This document shows, piece after piece, positions 22,531-34,700 of a stretch of DNA of 64,000 nt. The notes under the pieces are model-generated. The model did not search any database and had not been told where the DNA came from. It saw only the letters and a program-made list of their open reading frames with translations. How positions within the stretch are numbered: the first letter of the stretch is position 1; each line of letters starts with the position of its first letter. The stretch is from Anthopleura xanthogrammica (Eukaryota > Cnidaria > Anthozoa > Actiniaria > Actiniidae). The DNA lies in the NCBI GenBank assembly GCA_964019055.1, contig OZ025216.1, forward strand, positions 3,813,501 through 3,877,500, written 5' to 3'. Made by a program: the position numbers and the translations under genes.

Positions 22531-23859
22531 AGTATTTTCTATTTTAGTACTTTAGTAGAGAGAGGGAATATATAATACTTTAAGTTACAGCTCGTCACAG
22601 CACTGATCGACGTCGCCTCAGTGAAGATGGGAAGCAAGGGCGGGGACTGTTATTACGATTGGAATTTAGAAATTGATTTTTTGCGAGAAAAAAAAAAAAA
22701 AAAAAAAAAATAGAACATTGCCGTAAATAATAAATTGTACCTCTTTCGATTGGAACTTGCGGAAAGCCAAAGGCCAATCTAGGAATTTGACTGGGTTTTG
22801 GTTCCTAACCCCTGCACTTTCCCGGAAAAAAATAACAAATTTTAAATCGATTCCTGTTACCATTGCCAAAAATATTGGACATTCAAATGGGATGATTTTG
22901 ATCTCAAGTCTGGCCAGATTTATAGACAATGTATGGAAGACCATGGAATTTAGAGCTTCCCAAGGCAAGTTGTCCGGGAACTATAATGTCGCTTGAATCG
23001 AGATTGATTTTACGTTTATTTATGTGCGATCAGGCTCATGTCCCATATTTCTGGAAATGTTATCATAATTTTATCTTGCTTCAATGAGAGCTTTTATCGG
23101 TTGAAAGAGAAGAAAGAAAAAAAAAAAAAGAAATTAGAAAATAGAAAGAAAAAAAAGTCCCCACTGACAGATCGTAAATTAAAACTAAAAAAAAATAAAA
23201 TGAAATAAAATAAGAGACGAACTAAACTACAGCGTACCTTATATAAATTAAGATGCTACGCCAACAGTTTCTTCGTTTTGAGCTACCAGTGTTTCGCTGT
23301 TCTGCACACCGCGCGATTATCAAGCAACTGCGACTGTAATAATTCTACCTGTGTTTATAAATATTTACTTGTCAACATCTACAGAATAACATTCTGTTAC
23401 AGCTCATTAGTGCACATCCAGTATGAAAAGGCTATTAAACTCTCTATCAAGCATGCAACTGCAGCTGTAAGAATTCTACCCGTGTTCATAAAAATGTACG
23501 TGTCAACATCTACAGAAAACAAGCTGTTACAACTCATTAGTGTACAACCAGTATGAATAGGCTATTAAACTCTACTGGCGTCTATTCATGACCTGCTGTC
23601 CAGATATCAAAGACTAACTACTTATTTTTACTACGTTTCGTAGCGTTTCTTTGAACCAGTTATCAATATTTTCCTAGGGCATCGTTACTGCTTATTCAGT
23701 TATTAAAACCACAGGGAAGAAAGAAATTTATGTATATATTCTACGCCTTAAGTAATGGGGTGGTGGTGGGGGGGGGGGGGGGGGGGGCGGTTGCAGAGAA
23801 TGGCTTTTGTTATTGTGGCAAAGCCTGTATTTGTTTTTTCGTCACAGAACAGGGTTTGA

Positions 23860-24190
23860 ATGCTTAGCCTCTAAACCAATCCAGAGGCTCCTAATTGATG
23901 CCAGATCCAATCGCGAGGGGAAGGAAAATCTGGAGAAAGCCCCTCGAGTCACTGGAGAGGTCCAACAAGCAAATAGGGTGGCATGGGTGGGTAATTGTTT
24001 GTCGCTCCCCTCTCACCGCTGTGGTCCGGGTTCGAGTCCCGGTTCGGGCTAGATCATGTGAGTTTTGAGTTTGTTCGATGTGTTATTCTCTCGGCTGTGC
24101 GACGAGGGTTATTCACCAGGTTCTCTGGGTTTCCTCTCTCCATGAAAATCAACTTGTGAGCTGAGAGCTGAAAGCCAGAGACTCTGGCAC
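23860..24190 (+). repeat. SINE in the central spacer
   Basis: GGGTTCGAGTCCCGGTTCGG near 24030 is a clear B-box-like motif. The tail (GGGTTTCCTCTCTCCATGAA) resembles the other SINE tails in this window. Confidence 0.6.
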
Positions 24191-24939
24191 GATAATATTT
24201 TTGAATTTGGCAAGGTAGAAAAATGGCCTAGTGTTTGGCTTCATGATCATAAAAATAGCTAGAAAACAATCCCAATGTTTTAATAGCTTGGCAAATATTA
24301 GTGCAGAATTATCAATTATTATTGTTTGGCTTAAAAAGAGCTACATGTTAGATGACTGCGGAAAAGCGCCTAGTCCAGCTGGCAAATCATCACAGTTTGA
24401 TATCCATTCAATTCTATTAAATGGCCTTTTTAAACAAAATTTCAATGCAAACGACGGGGTGGTCTTACATTTTTCTATTTCTCAAAATTCATGAAAAATT
24501 CCTTAAAGTCTGGTCTTTTTAAAACTTACTCATGCCAAATATCTTTTTTTCAGGTGCCCTACCTCAGCTCGTCCATATACTGCTAATTTAAAAAAAAAAC
24601 GTTGGTCAAGGTTTTGTTGCATATTGCACAACATTCCAAGTCGAAATATTCAGTCCGAAATATATTGGGTATTTATGTAAATAACGTCAGTACCGAAGAA
24701 AATATGCCGGAAAAACGCGCAGACAAAGTTTGGGAAAATTTCAAAGTCCATATTGTTTTGATCTTTTGCTGTCAATGCTGATTGCATTCACAGTGCCTAT
24801 AAGAAGTGTATGATAAAATCTTGCGTAAAAGGTTGGACAAAAATGCGTCTTGATGTAAAAATGTGGTCGTCAAATGAATGTAATCGGTGTGGTTAAACTT
24901 GGTCAGCAGTAGGAGCTTTCAAGTTATGACGAGGCGTTA

Positions 24940-26130
24940 CTATGGCTACAATAGAGAGTTTTAGAATCTCGTTTACGGCAATCGTGAAACATCAGTTGAC
25001 GAGCACAAAGTTCTTTTGGAATAAAGAAAAAGAAGCAAACACATTTCTTTATTGTAAATGAATAAAGGAATATTTGTCTTTGGTGAGATCTGCGAAAGGT
25101 AACGTGAGATGCAGGGAAGCAATGAAAACGTGGTCATCTCTAACGTCCGCGGGAAGAAAAAGAACATCCCTATTTCCGTGAGAAAGACATAGGTGACAAC
25201 TGCATTTAAATGATTTTAAAGGTTTTCGCGATACAGCAAAAGCCTTATTGTGTAGAAGACAGCCATGGCGGACCGATGGGACACTTTGCCGCAAAATAAA
25301 CTTAGATACGAGGATAACAGAAAAATACGAAAGAAATCCCACTCAGTTGTTTCCATGGAGTTTGTATCATTACCTTTTTTTCTGTTAGCCTCGCATCCAA
25401 GATAATTTTAAATGGTGTCTATGATGTCACCGGATGTAATCTCCACTTCCTTTCGCCGTAGTACCAACTCTACGTGGCCATTCTTAGGCCTACTTGTAGT
25501 TCAACTTCTCATGAGCCGAACCTAATACTACTAAGACCGGCCAAAGATTGACAAATCCCTACTATTGATCAAGACAGTCGATCCAATTAAATATTTTAAA
25601 GCCAAGAATTCAACAATAAGGCCCGGTTCAAACGTCGATCTTCTGATCTCATGAGCCGAACCTAATGACATCAAAAAATATTACCGCCTACTATTATCCA
25701 TTGTTTTAAATACGTTCGGCTCTTGAGAAGATCAACGTTTGAGTTGGGCCTCAAACACAATGAAATTAATTATACGCATTAGGATCGATCGGTTCATGAG
25801 AAAGTTCGTCGTTTTAATCAGAGCTGCTCCAAAGTAATTTCCGACGGCTCCAGTCGATCTTAACGGCTGGGTCGACCTTAATAAAATTTGTCGAACTTGA
25901 TTGATTCAGACGTCACTGTATTAGGTTCGGCTCTTGAGGAGATCGAAGTTTGAACTGGGCCTAAAATTCGCAGTGAGTGCCTCTCTCCACCCAAATCCAT
26001 AAATGGTAGGGGGCAAAGAGTCAATAGTCCCCTTCACAGTTCCATGAGCCATCTTGAAAGGTAGCTGTGCCTTTGCATCGAAGCGAGACGAACGGTGAGC
26101 TTGCAATGATAGAGACCTTATTCTCAACGT
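24940..26130. repeat. Dispersed repeat, copy 1 (central spacer)
   Basis: Segments such as TTTCCATGGAGTTTGT, CTATGATGTCACCG, CGCCGTAGTACC and GCATCGAAGCGAGAC recur in the same order at 61740-62650. The region also has several copies of ATGAGCCGAACCTAAT and related motifs in both orientations. No coding content seen. Confidence 0.6.
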
Positions 26131-26483
26131 TCGTGTCGCTTTGGTGCAAAGGCACGGCTACCTTTGAAGGTGGTGCAGGGAACTGTGACGTTACTCTATA
26201 TGCTTACCATGATTGTGACAAGAAAGTCAAAGATATTCCATCCATTTTTCCAGAAGGTCCAGAAACCATCAATTCACTTGACAAGAATCTCCAGAACACA
26301 GTCCTTGGTTTGTTGGGAAAGTTCTGAAGAAGAATAAAAGATGTTTTGTTAAGGCTATCGAAATGACTGATAAAGATCTTTTCTAAAGATATTCTCACCC
26401 TCAGATTAGTCTCACTCATTTTTCCTTTCTTTTCTTAGCATTATTTCTTTTCATTTTCTTTCTTTCCCTAGACCTATACCTTC

Positions 26484-26589
26484 TTTTTTTTTTCTTTTCT
26501 TTTCTTTTCTTTTCTTTTCTTTTCTTTTCTTTTCTTTTCTTTTCTTTTCTTTTCTTTTCTTTTCTTTTCTTTTCTTTTCTTTTCTTTTC
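26484..26589. repeat. (TTTTC)n array at the palindrome centre
   Basis: About 21 pentanucleotide units. The midpoint between the inner arm boundaries (23752 and 29428) is at about 26590, the end of this array. Confidence 0.95.
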
Positions 26590-26937
26590 ATATTGGAATT
26601 ATAAACCTTCATAACTTAAAGAAGCAAAACTCAAGTTAAGAAATATTTCACCATTCAACTATTCACTTCGTGTAGAATCAATACTGAAAGTATTGCATCA
26701 GGGGTGAGGTGCACTTCAGTTAAATGTCATGGCCCGTATTTTGATGAACTACTAATGCTTTAAATTGATTGAGCTGATTCAAAGCAATAAACTCTTTAAC
26801 CGATCAGTAGTCTGAAAAACAGATTTTCAAAACTAGCGGCCAGGGTAAAGAGGCTTCCAAGTGGTAAATAAAACAAAAACACTGGCCACACCACAGGCAG
26901 CCCAAGCTCTTGTTCTTTGTTGTTGTATTACAAGCGC

Positions 26938-27400
26938 AGAGTATGACCACATTTAATGTTTCGCATACTTTTATGCACGGGCTTTTATACGATAAAAACA
27001 CATTAGACCTTTTTGCTCTAACGAACATTTTTGAATGCTGTTGGAACAAAATATGTATGAATTCTTCTGTGATTTTGTTGTTTAGAAATAATTATAGTAG
27101 TGTTGGTAATGATAATTTGACTGAATCAGCGTTTCACACGAGCAATGCCACATTTATAATAGTCTCATTATCATTACCAATACTACTATTATTTCTAAAC
27201 AACAAAATCACAAAAGATTTCGTACATCTTTTGTTCCAACAGCACGAGATTTCGAAAATGTTCGTTAGAGCAAAAAAGGTCTAATTCGTTGCGAAGCTGG
27301 CTGGTTTTACCAAAAAGGCGTGTAAAAGCTCTTTTGGCAGCAAAACGCTCGTGCATAGAAGTATGAGAATACATTAAATGTGGTCATACTTTCGCGCGTC
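26938..27400. mobile_element. Nested fold-back elements near the palindrome centre
   Basis: Outer inverted ends: GTATGACCACATTTAATGT at about 26941 and ACATTAAATGTGGTCATAC at about 27372. Inside lies a second inverted pair: TTAGACCTTTTTGCTCTAAC at 27004 and GTTAGAGCAAAAAAGGTCTA near 27283, whose arms run about 110 bases (including TTTTGTTGTTTAGAAATAAT). The loop is about 27113-27165. Looks like one MITE inserted in another. Confidence 0.7.
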
Positions 27401-28790
27401 GCGCTGTAAACTTTGTGATATGAATATTAACGGTAATATTTTGTAGCATGTAAAATCGGTAGTTTTATGAAGAATATAACTTACTTTGATAGCTTGTTGT
27501 ATTTTTTGATGGCTGAATTTGAAGCCATTTACAAGTATTTTTACGGAGTCATCATCATTTTGGTTTCCTCCTAGTATAGAGAATCCCAAGGCTGCACACT
27601 CACGGCGAAACCGACCTCTAATCGGAGCTCAATAAATCCAAGAAAAATAAAGATACGGCCATAATTTCACGACAGAATCAAAGAACACATGCCAATGCTT
27701 CTCTGTAGTACGCTCAAAGTATCATTCTTACTAAAACGTGAATGCTAGAAGACATTTTCTTCAATAATAAATTCCCTTCTGACTCTTCAACGACCCTTGT
27801 GAGGAACGCAATTGACACCTTTGCGCTCGAATTGTATGACGGTTAGCTTTTTAAAACCCTAGCGGGGGTAGACAGCGTCCATTTTTGGGAAACAAACCCT
27901 AAGCTATCAGACAAATGAACATGAGGCACACACTGAGAGTTTATGGAGGCTTTCATTTTATTATTAAGAGTAATGTAAATATTTATATAAACGTATGCAT
28001 TTTGTTTTGATCTTCAGATTGATCTCGTAAAGTGTTCTTGAAACTACTCACTCAGTACACTTAAGTGAAAATTTTATCAACGAACATAAAAAATTATGAA
28101 ATGCAAAACAATTATGAAGGAAGTTTTGAGCAAAGAACTGGAACTTGAAGCTCAAAATAACTTTTCCCCAATGACTGATTTTATGGCATAAACATAGTCT
28201 TACTTCTATCACTGTCTTTCGAAACTTAGCAACTTCTTTACACCTCACCTTTAGAATCTAGAGACTCAGAAATCTAGAGACACTGTCCCACCCAGTTAAA
28301 GGGTTTTATCTTTGACAGAAAACATGGCGTGGGGCATTCTAATTATCATTTGTTCATCGTGCCTTTTATAATGTTCAGGCTAGTTTAGCCTGCGTGCACG
28401 AATTTTTCATGAATTTTGAAAACTAAAACACATATTTTCCATCCATATTAAAGACTATCCAGTCATTGCATTTAATTTTTTTTCTACAGAAAAAGCAATT
28501 AATTTCTGAATCGATATCAAGCTGTGACGATTTGCCAGCTGGACCAGGCACTTTTCAACTAACCTGTAGTCCTTTCAAGCAAGATTTTCTTATTATTTGT
28601 ATGATCACGAAGCCAAAGACTAGCTATAGACTATTTTTTCTACCTTGTCATGTTCAAAAAATATCATTGTGCCCGAGTCTCCGTACTTTGACATAGAAAC
28701 GTTGGGACCGTGGAGAAGTGTAAAATGTCAACATTTTCCTTTAAAAAAGGCAGATACTTTTTGTGGGAAAATAATATATATATATATATA

Positions 28791-29004
28791 CAGCCTTTTG
28801 CAAAAATTATGGCCGTTTCAAGTATATGTACAAGTATATCAAAAGTGCATCAGAAATTATGGGATATCATTCCTGATATTTTTTTCAGAAAGCCCTAGTG
28901 ATAGACAACCCGAAAAAAATATCAGCGGTGATATCCCATAATTTCTGATATACTTTTGATATACTTGTACATATGCTTGAAACGGCCATAATTTTTGCAA
29001 AAGG

Positions 29005-29007
<3 letters not shown>
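28791..29007. mobile_element. Hairpin MITE in a (TA)n run
   Basis: Near-perfect palindrome starting CAGCCTTTTGCAAAAATTAT and ending in its complement, flanked by TA repeats on both sides (28775-28790 and 29008-29093). The ends recall Tc1/mariner inverted repeats, which target TA. Confidence 0.65.

Positions 29008-29093
<86 letters not shown>
29008..29093. repeat. (TA)n dinucleotide run
   Basis: About 43 TA units adjoining the hairpin MITE. Confidence 0.95.
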
Positions 29094-29096
<3 letters not shown>

Positions 29097-30109
29097 TCCA
29101 ATTGGATTCCAAATAGGAAGAAGAGCGTCATTCAATTAGCTCTACACGCCAAGCACCAATCAAAACTGCTATGCACAGCCTCTAAGAAATTGCACAGCCT
29201 CTCGACACTGCTGTCGTGAGTTCGATTCCTAGTTAAGCCATTACGTATAAACAAAGTTGCTTGTTGGTTCCGTCTCCTGTGCATCGAAGGTTTTGCTCAA
29301 GGTTTTCCCCTCGCAAAAATAAACTTCTAAATTCCGATTCGATCTGGCATCGAAACTGAGCATTCAAGTCCTACTTTCATCTACGAATTTGAACATTGGC
29401 AATAAAGTCCTTGAGAACAAAAGGCGTAGAATATATACATGAATTTCTTTCTTCCCTGTGGTTTTAACAACTGAATAAGCAGTAACGATGCCCTAGGAAA
29501 ATATTGATAACTGGTTCAAATGAATACACTACGAAACATAGTCAAAATAAGTAGTTAGTCTTTGATATCTGGACAGCAGGTCATGAATAGACGCCAGTAG
29601 AGTTTAATAGCCTTTTCATACTGGTTGTACACTAATGAGTTTTAACAGCATGTTTTCTGTAGATGTGGTCAAGTACATTTTTATGAACACGAGTAGAATT
29701 CTTACAGCTGCAGTTGTTTGATAGAGAGTTTAATAGCCTATTCATACTGGATGTGAACTAATGAGTTGTAACAGAATGTTATTCTGTAGATGTTGACAAG
29801 TAAATATTTATAAACACAGGTAGAATTATTACAGTCGCAGTTGCTTGATAATCGCGCGGTGTGAAGAACAGCGAAACACTGGTAACTCAAAACGAAGAAA
29901 CTGTTGGCGTAGCATCTTAATATATAAGGTACACTGTAGCTTTGTTCGTTTCTTATTTTATTTGTTTTTTTTTTTTAATTTTTAATTTACGATCTGTCAG
30001 TGGGGACTTTCTTTTTTTTCTATTTTCTTTTTTTTTTTTCTTCTTCTTCTTCTTCTTCTTTCTTTCTTCTCTTTCAACCGATAAAAGCTCTCATTGGAGC
30101 AAGATCAAA

Positions 30110-30550
30110 TCCTGATTTTCAGTACCTTGCAGTAACTTTTTGCCTGTGGTGTGCTAGAGTTTGTTGGGTCTCTCTTTTGATTCGAGAGATTTTCTCCGGG
30201 TTCCCTAGTACCCCCCTCTCCTTAAAACCTAACGCGCTAAATTCTTATTCAATATGTCAGTGAGCTATATCCTGATGTGGATCAGCACAGAGGTTGTTTC
30301 AGGATTCGATCTATGACTGAGTTAGCTAAGCCCTGACCTAGTATAGATCAGCCCAGAGATTGTTTCAGGGTTGGATCTGTGAGTTAGCCATGCCCTGACT
30401 TAGATCAGCCCAGCGGTTATTTCAGTGTTCGATCTGTGAGTTAGCCATGCCCTGACTTTGATCAGCCCAGAGGTTATTTCAGGGTTCGATCTGTGAGTTA
30501 GCCATGCCCTGACTTATATCAGGACAGAGGGTTTCTCAGGCTGGAATAAA
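30110..30550 (+). repeat. SINE tail with tandem 3' units, right arm only
   Basis: A SINE 3' half (CCTAACGCGCTAAATTC) is followed by about four tandem copies of a roughly 65-bp unit (GATCTGTGAGTTAGCCATGC, CCTGACTT, GATCAGCCCAG) between 30260 and 30540. The left arm lacks it at the mirror position near 23060. Confidence 0.6.
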
Positions 30551-31389
30551 AATTGACGGCTTTTATTGTACTTCGGTAGCGAATGATAAGATTGCCAGAA
30601 ATATGGGACATGAGCCTGATCGCACATACGCAAACGCAATGATGCGTTTCAGCTTACAAACTGGCCGTCGAATCTTATAGGAAATGTATGGGGAATATAG
30701 AACTTCCCTGATTTACGGCGAATAGGGGTTTTATCTACTATTTGCGCGACTCGATATAAACAACATACCCTACTAAATAAACGTAAAATCGATCTCGAGT
30801 CAAGCGACATTATAGTTCCCGGACTACTTGCCTTGGGAAGCTCTAAATTCCATGACCTTCCATACATTGTCTATAAATCTGGCCAGACTTGAGATCAAAA
30901 TCATCCCATTTGAATGTCCAATATTTCTGGCAATCGGAATCGATGTAAAATTTGGGAATTTTTTTCCGGGAAAGTGCAGGGGGTAGGAACCAAAACTCAG
31001 TCAAATTCCTAGATTGGCCTTTGGCTTTCCGCAAGTTCCAAAACAATGAGGTACAATTTATTATTTACGGCGATGATCTATATCAGTCTTATGTACCACG
31101 CAAAAATTCAACTTCTAAATTCCAATTGTAATTACAGTAGACGAATAGCTACTCTGTGGAGGTGCCACTGCTAAATCCCATTTAATTTGTTTAATTTTAT
31201 ATATTTTATGTCGGTCAGGCATGTAGGGGATAAGAATGCTGATTTTCCAAGCCACAGGCTCACGACTAGTAAAATGCTGGACCCCTTGAAAAGCGCACCC
31301 CCCCCCCCCCCCGCACTTGCTTCCCATCTTCACTGAGGCGACGTCGATCAGTGCTGTGACGAGCTGTAACTTAAAGTATTATATATTCC

Positions 31390-31615
31390 CTCTCTCAAAG
31401 TACTGAAATAGAAAGTAGCGCACTCGCCTCGCACCACTGGAGTCTCGGGGTCGATTCCTGGCCTTGCTATCACATGTGTGACGTAAAGTTTGTTACGTCT
31501 TTCCCTTGATCCGCCTGGTTCTCTAGTTTTCCTCCCTCCGTAAAACCTAACACGCTAAATTTCCATACGATCTGTGAGCTAGCCGTGCCCTGACTTTAGT
31601 TCATCCCAATGGTGT
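31390..31615 (+). repeat. SINE, right arm, upstream of the gene start
   Basis: GCACTCGCCTCGCACCACTG, B-box-like GGGTCGATTCC, and a tail with GTAAAACCTAACACGCTAAA. It ends about 60 bases before the signal-peptide ATG at 31676, so it may contribute to the 5' region. Confidence 0.6.
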
Positions 31616-31675
31616 TTAATCTCAAGGGGTATGGATAAAATTTGAACTGAGTTTTTTTAATGTTTATATACAGGA

Positions 31676-31757
31676 ATGAAGATTCTGCGTTGGTTATTGA
31701 TAACAATTTTATGGTCACGTGTATTCCAGGTGAAGGCGCATTTTCATTTTCAAATAA
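31676..31757 (+). CDS. Signal-peptide exon, right copy
   Basis: The frame opens with Met-Lys-Ile-Leu-Arg-Trp and a hydrophobic stretch (LLITILW), as in a type I signal peptide. The donor is GTAAGT, leaving phase 1. The ATG lies two bases after a TATACAG acceptor-like site shared with the other arm, so a non-coding 5' exon upstream in the central region is likely. The mature N-terminal residues differ between the arms after VFQ. Confidence 0.7.
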
Positions 31758-34700
31758 GTAAGTAAACATTTTAACTTAAGTAAACCAAAAATTATTTTTA
31801 AAAATATCATCATCATCATCTCATGAATTGGTGTGTCATAATGACCAGTGTAAAGTATTACAAGTTAAAGCAAATACACCTTAACAGCATTAATATATTG
31901 GAAGTATAAAAACCATTATAATGTACTATTCAACTATTCATTTCATGTAGAATCAATATTGAGAGCATTGTATCAGGGGTCAGGTGCAATCTAATACAAT
32001 TCTCCAGCAACTTGTCTTGCAACAACGTTGCTATCCAAATTGTTTTGTTTAAGGCTATTTTGTCTCCTCTGGCGACCATGATCCTTAGCGTTAAAAAAAT
32101 AAATTATTTTGATGTGACGTCATAGTGTTCAAGTGCAAGGCCGATCATCGTTTGACTTATAATAACATTAGTCTTAAGCTACGATTTTTTACGCGAAATA
32201 TAATGCTGATTCCGAATATGAAAAGAAAAGTGAGGTGTTCAGAAATCGTTTTTGAGATAATCAGCATTTAATTAGATGCCTACGCGCGAGTTTTTGAAGC
32301 AAAAATTGGGCCACCGGAAGTGATCAGAATTTGTTTTTACAAATTATTAGATAATAGTTCTTTGCATAATATATCATGCACAAATGCCGGCTAGTGAATC
32401 ATTCAACATAACCACATGAATATTTTAGACCAAGAAATACCTTCATTTGTCATATTTTCCCCTTTCAGTGCTCTCAAAAATATCATAAAGTCGAACAAAA
32501 ATTCCTACAAAAATCTATTTTTTCACGCGTAGAAAAATTAACTTTTGAAAAAAAAACTGATTTAGTCTAACGTAGATTTTTAAAGTTCTTTCAATTAAGC
32601 TTATAAAAAGTATGGAGTCTAGTCCCGTGCAAAATTTGAGGGTTTTGCTCTGTCGAAGTTCGAAACGTGTATGGTTCCTCAACAAATTATTTTATTTTAT
32701 TGAGCGGTCTTTGTGCGCGGACACATCGTGGGCTCAAATCAAGCGTTCAAAAGTAGACAGTCACCTAGTCCAGAACTGAAACCACTTTTCTCACTAACTG
32801 ATTGATTTATATCGCAAAAATAAAAGGAAAATAGCGCGCGCGCACGAAATACAAAGAGAAAAAGTGGGCCCAGAGAAGTTTGTCTGCGCATGCGCCACCA
32901 CATACAATCAGAAATTACTGTGAGCCACAGGGAGCCTAATTTAGATAAAAGTGCTAGACGAAAATAAAATCTGATAAATATATAATTTATTTTAAAAATG
33001 GGTCAGAAGCCAAGAGAAGGTGCTAAATTTATACAAGCGAACAGCAAAATCAAGCAAGAACACAGTACAGTTTATTGTTAACTGCCATTTATCTATGTGA
33101 ATACTTTTTGGAGACTTGTAGAACGGCTATATTTCTTCTTTTTCGCTGAATAGTGGACTAAGGAGTCGGGACTCAATGAACTACAGCCGAAGACCAAAAA
33201 AGAAATGAACAGTAGCTCGTATTTGATGACTTTGACAGGAACAAAAACTAAGCCAGAAATAACAGCTAAGGTATCGATGTCTATTCTGGGGATCTGCATT
33301 CTTTCAACGATTTTAAAAAAAATTGTAAATTGAAAAAAAAACATTTAAGAATCTTACATTTAAGCTTAAAATGCATTGTGTTATCGATAGTTTTGCTTCG
33401 AACCTGAAAACAAAAACGTACGAACAAAAAATCTCCAAAAAACAACGACGAATGAAAGGAAAGCAATGGTAAAATTTAATGAATTTAGCAAAGGGTGTGA
33501 AAATCTGTACCTATCATTTCTTTTTTCAAGTAAAATCAACCATTGAAGCATAAAAAATGTCGCATAGCCGACTGCTGGAGGGTGGTATCAATAATTGCTC
33601 GATGTTGCTCGAAAACGGGATTTCGTGACGCATGCGTAGTCACATGTCCCTGGACCCACTTTTATCTTTACGATTCTTATTACCAGTCTCCTTCCACTAC
33701 TCGGTTCGTCCTTGCCGTGCGCGCATCGATAAAATTGGGTCCAGCTCTGAACTAGCTAGTCACATTAATTCCCATGTTTTGTTTAAGATAATGGAGGTGG
33801 AGGTGGAGGTGGAGGTGGAGGTGGAGGTGGAGGAGGTGGTGGAGGAGGAGGTGGTGTTAGCGGGGGTCCTCCAACGACGCCACAACCACGTCCTAAAGGT
33901 ATGGAATTATTCATTAACATTGAGGTTTTTTTCGATTGAAGGAATCGAATATTCAGCATCAGGGGGCAACATGAAGTAGGGGAGCTTTGGTCCGTCCCTA
34001 AAAAGAAATCTTTTGAAGCCGAATAAGTTAATTATAGATAATTGACTTTTTAAAAGCATTTACTAAGTTGTGAAGAAATTCATACTAGCTAAAAAGCATG
34101 TAATAATAGTAGGGAATCAAGGGTGGCGTAGCGGTAGTACACTTGCCTCTCACCTCTGGGTTCTCGGTTCGATTCTTGATCTCGGCATCGATCGCATGGA
34201 TTTTTACAAACTACTAAACAAACAGTAATATCGTTTGTTTTTGCTTTGAAATAGTAACAGTTCAAGGTATTCGTCTAACTGGAGGGTCGACACCAAATCA
34301 AGGATATGTAGAAGTAAAAATCGAAGGTCGTTGGGGCAAGATTTGTGCTAGATACTGGAACGTCAGGGAATCAAGAATAGCATGTAATATGCTATATATG
34401 ACTGGTAAAGCAAGTCCATGGTCACCGCCATTGATAGCAAGCCTGTCAATAATCTTGTCTCTGGAGAAGTGTCGTGGCAATGAAGCTTCGCTTGCAGACT
34501 GTGTACTCGAACATAAACAAAGAAAAAACTGTCACTCGTTTTTTATTAGAGGTGTTTCGTGTGGAAATCCTACAGGTAAAAACAAAGTTATTTGCAGTTA
34601 TAGATCATTCATTTTTTCGTGTCTTGACGTGGTTATTTAAGACATCAAACTTAGCTAAGTTTGGTTTAGTTTGGTCAGGAGTTTTAGTTGAGTTAAGTTG

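Larger units (their letters stand above)
1..23752 (-). repeat. Left arm of large imperfect inverted repeat
   Basis: Reverse complement of about 29428-51981, including exons, introns and flanking repeats. All 36 shared exons pair in order. The homology is still present at position 1, so the arm extends beyond the window. The arms differ by substitutions, transposon insertions and array lengths. Confidence 0.92.
23753..29427. other. Unique spacer at the palindrome centre (between divergent genes)
   Basis: About 5.7 kb without a match in mirror position. It holds a SINE, a dispersed repeat, a (TTTTC)n run, nested fold-back elements and a TA-flanked hairpin element. No convincing exon or protein homology was seen. 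Together with the flanking 22220-23752 and 29428-31675 it forms the shared upstream region of both receptor copies, so promoters and 5' non-coding exons should be here. Confidence 0.7.

Noticed and set aside
26067..26327. An 86-residue frame in the spacer as a gene
   Set aside because: It starts inside a dispersed repeat, has no recognisable motif and no splice partner I could support.
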